Origin: Bacteroidetes bacterium 46-16
GTDB lineage: Bacteria > Bacteroidota > Bacteroidia > Chitinophagales > Chitinophagaceae
Direction: 5' to 3'
DNA: 46,638 nucleotides
Assembly: GCA_001897835.1 (NCBI GenBank)
Contig: MKUN01000046.1
Coordinates: forward strand, 1-46,638
Positions 42,054 through 46,638 of the stretch are shown here, one piece after another. The notes beneath the pieces are model-generated. The model did no database searches. It saw only the letters and a list, made by a program, of their open reading frames with translations, and had not been told where the DNA came from. Every line of letters begins with the position of its first letter. The first letter of the stretch is position 1. The position numbers were made by a program, and so were the translations under genes.

Positions 42054-42770
42054 CAACTCTATGTCGCAATCAACCTGATTACCAGATAAAGTCTTGAATT
42101 TACCCTGAATTAAGCCTTTGATTTCGATGATCTCATCTAAGTCCATGATTGCATTACTTGCGTCTTTTAACTCATCTGCGATCTCTTGCAACTCGTCGTC
42201 GTTTAAATCGAATTGTTGCACCAGCTGGTACATAGGAGAACGTCGCAGAGATTTCATTTCACGTTCAACATCGCGTAATGCTTTAATTACCTTGAGATTT
42301 AATAAATTCCTGTGTGATGAGGTGAAAATATTTTGTTCGTTGCTACCTAAGTAGATTTTATATTCATAAGTTATTATTTGATCGTTTGCATCCTTCAGTG
42401 GATAATACTTGTAAGTGATTCTCAAAGTCGGGGGATAGTCATTAACGACAGCATCTCGAAATTTTGCCAACAGCTGAGTATGCCGCTCGTATCCTTGTAC
42501 CTCGATTGAAATTTCTATTTCCTGCCCGTTCTTCATTGGGTCCACCAAACTGTCGTGAAAATCCGACAACTGCAAATAGCGGTCTTGATCTGAAAATGAA
42601 CTGTCAAGAATTAACTGGAGAGCTCTTAAAAAATTGGTTTTACCGCAATTGTTTTCGCCGACAATCACCTGCTTATGCGAAAGGTTTATATTGACATCAA
42701 GAAAATTGCGATAGTTTTTGATCTGCACTTTAGATATGTAAGGGGTATTCATAGTATTCAAGTTTATCAA
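41994..42770 (-). pseudogene. OLD-family ATPase/nuclease, truncated
   Basis: A 258-residue N-terminal piece of an AAA ATPase of the OLD type, with Walker A VGENNCGKTN (about 37-46) inside NLSHKQVIVGENNCGKTNFLRAL, plus helical insert segments. The ABC signature, Walker B and the TOPRIM nuclease domain are missing, so the gene is cut at the same point where chrA is cut (about 42000-42035). The ATG at 42752 is an alternative start. The full protein would have been of the kind used in phage defence (OLD or GajA-like). Confidence 0.8.
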
Positions 42771-42787
42771 CCTTAAATGTAAGAATT

Positions 42788-42883
42788 TGACATGTCACTT
42801 TACAGCTAATGCTAATATTAACTGCCAGATAACATGTCAGCAAGATGTCACATAACATATTATCGGTTCAACTAACATGTCGG
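42788..42883. repeat. Three ACATGTC repeats upstream of the integrase stop
   Basis: TGACATGTCA (42788-42797, a perfect palindrome), AACATGTCAG (42831-42840) and AACATGTCGG (42874-42883) lie at near-even spacing of about 43 bases (four turns of DNA). They may bind a regulator of the truncated OLD gene, whose start is next to them, or take part in excision. The gap 42771-42977 has no gene. Confidence 0.5.
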
Positions 42884-42977
42884 TATTTTATATCATTTAA
42901 CGCAGGCGTCCGCGGGCAGATGTTAATCCGTGACTACGTTTGCCTATTAAGATGTTCGGGATATTGGAGCCGGCTAT

Positions 42978-44177
42978 TTAACCGATAACGGCTTCCAACG
43001 CATCATCAACGTCCTTGTGAATGAAATTAGCCTGGTAACCTATAGTCGTTTTAATGTCAGTATGCCGGTAAAGCTTTTGCAACATCTGCACCGGTATCTT
43101 ATCACCTGAGATGTTACCAAAACTATGTCGGGCGATGTGCATTGTGAGAGGCTTATCAATCCCTGCCGCCGGAGCGACTTCGGTCCGCAATAACCTATCA
43201 ATTACGTTAATCCTGGACTTGATTTTCATTTCAGTATCAAACTTGCTAGAAAGATCAGCATAGCGGATATCATCAAAGACCAGATCGGTCTTATCACGTC
43301 GCCTCTCATAAGTTTGCAGGATTTCCTGGACTTTAGCAGATACTTTCAAAGAGTCTGATTTCTTGTTTTTACCCATCGTATAAAACAACCTACCATCTTT
43401 AAAATCTGACCATTTTAAACGTAAGACGTCGGACACACGCATACCGGCAAAATAGAAGGATATCAGCCAAAGATTTCTCGCATGATTTGCATCACCGCTG
43501 AGCTCTGCGGTTTCTACCTTCGTCACTTCTTCCATCGTCAGACCGATCTTGTTTGAGTCAGGAAACTTGATCTTTATTTTTCCTTTACCAAACGGATAGA
43601 ACTTGGCATCGCAAACCCCATCCTTGATCGCCTGGCTGAAAACCGACCGCACCGTCACCAAGTTATTAATCGCTGTCCTTTCGGAAACTCTGTTTTTAGC
43701 GATAAGATGCGCCTTAAAGCGTTGAAGCATCGAGACTGTTAATTCCTGAAAGGATATATCTCTGCCCAAAAAATCCTTCAAATGCTTGACGTTTGATTTT
43801 TCACTATTCCAGCGATTGTACTTACCGTCATCTTTTAATCTCTGGATATACAAATCCGCCTGCGCAAAGACACTGTTGCCCGTATGAGGTTTTACTTTTT
43901 TTGTGATCGCCCTGGCTGTCACCATCTGCTTGGCTGTATCCATTTCAAGAGATGTATTTGTGACCTCAAGGACTTTAGCGGCGATAAAGGCATTCAGCCT
44001 AACCGAATTACCATGAGATTTTTTCACTCGCTGGGCGCTGGCATCCCAATCCTTTTCATTAAGGTTATGGCCAAGATGAATGAAAGAGGTCTTCCGATCC
44101 CTCGTAATACGAAGGGCAAGGGGAAAACTGCCATCTTTGTTTTGCTTCCGGCGCAGCACGACCTTGATCGACGTCAT
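42978..44177 (-). CDS. Bacteroidota-type tyrosine integrase of the island
   Basis: A 399-residue integrase with an N-terminal Arm_DNA-bind region (1-95, LRRKQNKDGSFPLALRITRD), a phage_int_SAM_5-like core-binding domain (about 105-200) and a catalytic domain with R247 (GMRVSD), H347-x-x-R350 (HIARHS), H372 (YRHTD) and Y381 (GYQANF). All catalytic residues are present. It starts 43 bases from the arm site and 160 from attR, the typical place for the enzyme that integrated the island at tRNA-Leu. It differs from the P4-type integrase at 5046-6236. Confidence 0.95.
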   Translation of the reverse strand: MTSIKVVLRRKQNKDGSFPLALRITRDRKTSFIHLGHNLNEKDWDASAQRVKKSHGNSVRLNAFIAAKVLEVTNTSLEMDTAKQMVTARAITKKVKPHTGNSVFAQADLYIQRLKDDGKYNRWNSEKSNVKHLKDFLGRDISFQELTVSMLQRFKAHLIAKNRVSERTAINNLVTVRSVFSQAIKDGVCDAKFYPFGKGKIKIKFPDSNKIGLTMEEVTKVETAELSGDANHARNLWLISFYFAGMRVSDVLRLKWSDFKDGRLFYTMGKNKKSDSLKVSAKVQEILQTYERRRDKTDLVFDDIRYADLSSKFDTEMKIKSRINVIDRLLRTEVAPAAGIDKPLTMHIARHSFGNISGDKIPVQMLQKLYRHTDIKTTIGYQANFIHKDVDDALEAVIG

Positions 44178-44219
44178 AAGAAGAATTTAGCTTTGGGACA
44201 GCATCAAAGATAAATAATT

Positions 44220-44239
44220 GGTACAACATAGGTACAACA
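44220..44239 (+). repeat. Right integrase arm-type site
   Basis: GGTACAACATAGGTACAACA, identical to 114-133 and in the same orientation. It lies between the integrase start and attR (97 bases away). Confidence 0.7.
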
Positions 44240-44336
44240 AACGGCACTTTTACCTGGAGTTACGTGAATGCAGAAAATTAGTAAACCCCGTCAATAAAGG
44301 CTTTCAGCACCACATAAAACCATATGAAACCAAATA

Positions 44337-44398
44337 GCGCTAGACTCAAAATCTGGTTTTCGCAAGGGAGTGCAGGTTCGATTCCTGTTCCGGGCACA
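44337..44398 (+). repeat. attR direct repeat (island right end)
   Basis: A 62-bp copy of the 3' part of tRNA-Leu with one difference from 16-77 (C at 44391). The upstream half of the tRNA is absent, so this copy is not a functional tRNA. It marks the right end of the island. Confidence 0.93.
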
Positions 44399-44447
44399 AA
44401 GGTCAGAGTGGGAGTGGAAGCGAGAGCGACACCTCACTCTGACCTTT
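44398..44447 (+). terminator. Original host terminator of tRNA-Leu, displaced
   Basis: AAAGGTCAGAGTG (44398-44410) pairs with CACTCTGACCTTT (44435-44447), 13 pairs, immediately downstream of attR. It follows the tRNA remnant as the tRNA terminator would have done before integration. Confidence 0.75.
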
Positions 44448-44489
44448 CTTCAATACTCAAACCCACACCCACACTCGCACTAAATTGCT

Positions 44490-44621
44490 ATGTTCGATTT
44501 TGAAAACCTAGAAGTTTACAAGAAGGCAAAAGCTTTTAATGCCATCAGGAACAACCGGGCTGCTTTTGTTGGAGGGCAATATGGATATACACCTGGGTTT
44601 GGTCCATTATTGCAATGGTAA
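44490..44621 (+). pseudogene. N-terminal fragment of a four-helix-bundle (23S rRNA-IVP-like) protein
   Basis: The ATG at 44490 begins MFDFENLEVYKKAKAFN, the typical opening of Bacteroidota four-helix-bundle proteins of about 120 residues. After about 17 residues the match stops and the frame ends at 44621 after 43 codons. The rest is missing, so this is a relic next to the integration site. Confidence 0.62.
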
Positions 44622-44642
44622 TATAAGCTATAATTTTTTCTT

Positions 44643-44990
44643 ATGAATAAAATATCATTACCAAAAATAGTGATTGGTAGCATCCCAATTTTATTGATAG
44701 CCATTTATTTGATAACTATAACTAATAACGCTTACCAAAATGCTAAGCAATTTTATGAGCAAAGTTTTTCGTCTATTATTATAAGCAGTAGTACATATCA
44801 AGGTAAAGCGACAGAGTTTCATCTGGCAAATGGCTTGAAAATATATTTTTGGCTTTCTGAACATAATATTCTCCAGATTGAAGACTCAGTAGAAAAGGAG
44901 GCTAATACGTATAGCTATAAAGTTTATCGTAAAGGAATAGACGGGCAATATCATTTTTTGGCAAAATATTATTATGAAAAGTCACTTTGA
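44643..44990 (+). CDS. Small membrane-anchored protein, unrecognised
   Basis: 115 residues with one N-terminal transmembrane helix (about 8-27) and a soluble beta-rich part. It is in AT-rich host sequence. No family recognised. Confidence 0.55.
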   Translation: MNKISLPKIVIGSIPILLIAIYLITITNNAYQNAKQFYEQSFSSIIISSSTYQGKATEFHLANGLKIYFWLSEHNILQIEDSVEKEANTYSYKVYRKGIDGQYHFLAKYYYEKSL

Positions 44991-45037
44991 AGTTTACTGG
45001 ATAGTTAGTACTCTATTCGGTTGGAGATTGGAACAAA

Positions 45038-45127
45038 ATGATGCAAGCCACTTCTGCAGTGGCACCCACGAATACAGTCGACCAAAAGAGAATGAACGAG
45101 GTGATGGATAGAGGACCTAAATATTAA
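45038..45127 (+). other. Short open frame, possibly a gene remnant
   Basis: 29 codons from the ATG at 45038 (MMQATSAVAPTNTVDQKRMN and so on, ending RGPKY). An in-frame stop lies shortly upstream. The tail has the look of a larger protein's C-terminus, for example of a toxin or secreted protein, but nothing in the sequence proves it. It is seven bases from the next gene. Confidence 0.3.
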
Positions 45128-45133
45128 AATAAT

Positions 45134-45517
45134 ATGAAAGTTTTAGTAACAAATTGGGTAAACATAGTGGGGATTTTTTTAGCACTCCTCGCATATACTT
45201 TTTTAAATTCATGGATAAATTACCCTGCAACATTTGTTCAAGCATTATTTGGAGCATTTTTATTAATTATTCTTTATGGGATAATGTTTTGGGGAGGATT
45301 TTTAATAGCGATAACCATATTAGATTTGGTATTGATTGTACCCAATCCAAAGCATTTAAAATTAAAATTAATAATAGAATGGGTTGTAATTAGTAGTCCG
45401 TTTGTATATTGGGCTCTAAAATATGAAGATCAAAGAGTAATGTTTTTAATAGCAGTAATTACTTTTTTAATCACACAACTAATAAGAGAGAAATTAATAA
45501 ACAAAGCCCTCGTTTGA
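45134..45517 (+). CDS. Four-helix membrane protein, unrecognised
   Basis: 127 residues with four hydrophobic helices and no cysteine or catalytic motif. It is in the chromosomal flank, and the last codons overlap its terminator. Confidence 0.6.
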   Translation: MKVLVTNWVNIVGIFLALLAYTFLNSWINYPATFVQALFGAFLLIILYGIMFWGGFLIAITILDLVLIVPNPKHLKLKLIIEWVVISSPFVYWALKYEDQRVMFLIAVITFLITQLIREKLINKALV

Positions 45518-45526
45518 GGGCTTTGT
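45501..45526 (+). terminator. Terminator of the membrane-protein gene
   Basis: ACAAAGCCCTC (45501-45511), loop GTTT, GAGGGCTTTGT (45516-45526), followed by a pyrimidine-rich TCTTCC run. It overlaps the 3' end of the gene at 45134-45517. Confidence 0.75.
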
Positions 45527-45566
45527 TCTTCCTTGTTCTGCTTTGCAGAACTTAATACTTTTGCAG

Positions 45567-45600
45567 TTCCACCGGATGTTCCGCAGGGCATCCGGTGGAA
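45567..45600. repeat. Long hairpin in a gene-free chromosomal gap
   Basis: TTCCACCGGATG (45567-45578) pairs perfectly with CATCCGGTGGAA (45589-45600) over 12 bases. The gap 45518-45989 holds no gene that I can see, only this hairpin and the repeat at 45782-45858. It may be a terminator, a REP-like element or a remnant. Confidence 0.5.
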
Positions 45601-45781
45601 TCAATAAAACCCCTTCTCCGGAGGTACTCAAAGGTAGAAGCTAAATGCTATTTACGGGAGTCCATTCCTGGCCCGTGTCAAAATATACTATCCTGTTTGT
45701 ACAATAGATACATTAGCCCATCAGAAATTGCCTTAACTTGGTGCCATCGGATAGTAGATCTGTCAAGATGAATGCCGTTTA

Positions 45782-45858
45782 TTTACTCATTGAGTTTCTC
45801 CCTTCAGAGGACTCAAGGAGTAGAGCAGATGTATAGCTTATGAAATTGAAAGCAGAAT
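45782..45858 (+). repeat. Dispersed repeat, copy 1
   Basis: TTTACTCATTGAG, then a short variable centre with CCCTTCAGAGGACTCA, then GCAGATGTATAGCTTATGAA and AGCAGAAT. It matches 46539-46625, with differences and a small insertion in the middle. It is outside the island. Confidence 0.75.
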
Positions 45859-45989
45859 ATAAGGGTATGAATTTAACGCCTGTGATAATTAGCTACCTGC
45901 GTCATAATTTAAAAATGGATATTTAGCGATGTGCATTCCTCAAAGAACGACTGTCTCTTATTCAATTTCTAATAAAGTACGAAACCCTT

Positions 45990-46526
45990 ATGACGCCTCC
46001 AATTGAAATATCATTAAGCAAAGTCAAAGTAATTTGGTTGTTTGCTGGTTGTGTTCTATTTATAATTTTGGGTGCCTTTTTTGTTATTGATCCGGAAATG
46101 ATGGTGTCTCCAATTATGAGAAGTCCTGAAGTTGTTTACATTACAGGTATTACATCCTTGGGCTTTTTTGGCCTCTGTTCGATTTTTGTTGCTCAGAAGC
46201 TGCTGGATACCACTCCTGGATTAATAATAGACCAAAATGGAATAATTAATAATACAGGTGCAATAAATGTCGGCTTAATAGAATGGAAGGACATTACCCG
46301 AATTGAAACGATGCAAGTTATGTCTGCAAGGTTTATTGTATTATATGTGAGCACACCTGAAAAGTACATTAATCGTGCTAAAAATATGTTCATAAAACAA
46401 GTCATGAACTTGAACTATAAAAAGTTTGGTTCGCCGATCTCGATTACATCAATTTCTTTGAAGATGGATTGGGATGAGTTAGCAAGACTCATTTTTGCGG
46501 AGTTTGAGAAAAGGAAAGGATATTAA
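45990..46526 (+). CDS. STM3941-like membrane protein
   Basis: 178 residues. Two hydrophobic helices (about 12-32 and 48-68) are followed by a PH-like beta domain that begins GLIIDQNGIINN and has IEWKDITRIET, a pattern of the STM3941 family (function unknown). The end is charged. It lies between two copies of the dispersed repeat. Confidence 0.72.
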   Translation: MTPPIEISLSKVKVIWLFAGCVLFIILGAFFVIDPEMMVSPIMRSPEVVYITGITSLGFFGLCSIFVAQKLLDTTPGLIIDQNGIINNTGAINVGLIEWKDITRIETMQVMSARFIVLYVSTPEKYINRAKNMFIKQVMNLNYKKFGSPISITSISLKMDWDELARLIFAEFEKRKGY

Positions 46527-46538
46527 TGATGTTTATTC

Positions 46539-46625
46539 TTTACTCATTGAGTCTCTCCCTTCAGAGGACTCAATGAGCCTCAAGGGATACAGCAGATGTA
46601 TAGCTTATGAAATTGAGAGCAGAAT
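46539..46625 (+). repeat. Dispersed repeat, copy 2
   Basis: Second copy of the element at 45782-45858, starting 13 bases after the STM3941-like gene. The two share TTTACTCATTGAGT, CTCCCTTCAGAGGACTCA and GCAGATGTATAGCTTATGAA. It runs close to the end of the window and may be longer. Confidence 0.75.
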
Positions 46626-46638
46626 AGCAGTTCCTCCG

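Larger units (their letters stand above)
16..44398. mobile_element. Integrated mobilizable multi-metal-resistance and defence island at tRNA-Leu
   Basis: The island is bounded by a 62-bp direct repeat (16-77 and 44337-44398, one mismatch) that corresponds to the 3' part of tRNA-Leu. An intact Bacteroidota-type tyrosine integrase lies beside the right repeat and reads inward. Matching 20-bp arm-like sites sit inside each end. The cargo is an ABC-3C system, copper, arsenic and mercury-type genes, antirestriction and mobilization functions (MobF relaxase, coupling protein). No VirB4, VirB6 or other mating-pore genes are seen, so the element is best read as mobilizable (an IME) that needs a helper. 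A second integrase with its own attachment sequence is embedded near 5-6.5 kb, which suggests a composite. The boundaries are seen directly; mobility is inferred. Confidence 0.88.

Noticed and set aside
1-46638. A CRISPR array
   Set aside because: No regularly spaced series of identical short repeats was seen; the repeats found are pairs or triplets with other explanations.

Overview
The window reads as part of a Bacteroidota chromosome, most likely Sphingobacteriaceae-like, carrying a large integrated genetic island. The assignment rests on family content: a CarboxypepD_reg-type TonB receptor, a T9SS C-terminal sorting domain, HYC_CC_PP proteins, DUF6660, DUF6428, DUF3347 and DUF3667 proteins, an Arm-DNA-bind/phage_int_SAM_5 integrase, a TAnnTTTG-type promoter element, and weak Shine-Dalgarno sites in most genes. 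The first 77 bases are the 3' part of tRNA-Leu(CAA). The last 62 bases of that tRNA region recur, with one mismatch, at 44337-44398, next to a Bacteroidota-type tyrosine integrase (42978-44177). The island therefore occupies about 16-44398, and the AT-rich sequence after 44399 is host chromosome. A 20-bp sequence, GGTACAACATAGGTACAACA, lies just inside both ends and probably marks integrase arm sites.

Layout of the island. (1) 268-3864: a three-gene ABC-three-component (ABC-3C) putative defence operon, made of a Cap4/DUF4297-like nuclease with an ABC-3C C-terminal domain, a middle component and a DUF3732 Rad50-like ATPase. (2) 3899-6480: two small membrane genes, then a second, P4-type integrase. 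Beside it is a tRNA-Val(GAC) 3' half flanked on both sides by GGTAACTT repeats, which resembles a preserved second attachment site. (3) 6633-22065: a copper (possibly copper/silver) resistance region in which every gene is on the + strand: DUF6660, TonB receptor, HMA-CDF transporter, di-heme peroxidase, HMA-AraC regulator, CopA P-type ATPase, HMA chaperones, DUF305, HYC_CC_PP and DUF3347 proteins, and a multicopper oxidase fused to a metal-binding head and a CopB-like barrel tail. (4) 22200-25549: plasmid-type accessory genes (HTH protein, primase-like, DUF2958, ArdC antirestriction) with a sigma70-style promoter and good Shine-Dalgarno sites. (5) 25533-33871: mobilization genes, including a MobF relaxase-helicase, a TraD/VirD4-type coupling protein, a membrane partner and unrecognised satellites. 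No VirB-type secretion genes are present, so the element looks mobilizable rather than self-conjugative.

(6) 33939-35940: two lipoproteins, then a serine recombinase with two long related palindromes upstream. (7) 36007-39141: an arsenic operon (arsR, DUF6428, arsC, acr3, metallophosphoesterase) with two matching ArsR-type operators. (8) 39130-41425: a frameshifted MerR remnant, then an ArsR/SmtB regulator, a lipoprotein, a MerC-GDCCVxC fusion and a small membrane protein, probably a mercury-related cluster. (9) 41592-42770: chrA and an OLD-type ATPase gene, each cut off at its 3' end where they meet, which marks a deletion scar. (10) 42978-44398: integrase, arm site and attR.

The right flank (44399-46638) is chromosomal. 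It holds a terminator, a truncated four-helix-bundle gene, small membrane genes, an STM3941-like gene and two copies of a roughly 80-bp dispersed repeat. Taken together the island is a multi-metal (Cu, As, probably Hg, formerly chromate) mobilizable element with a defence module at one edge and signs of assembly from several sources.
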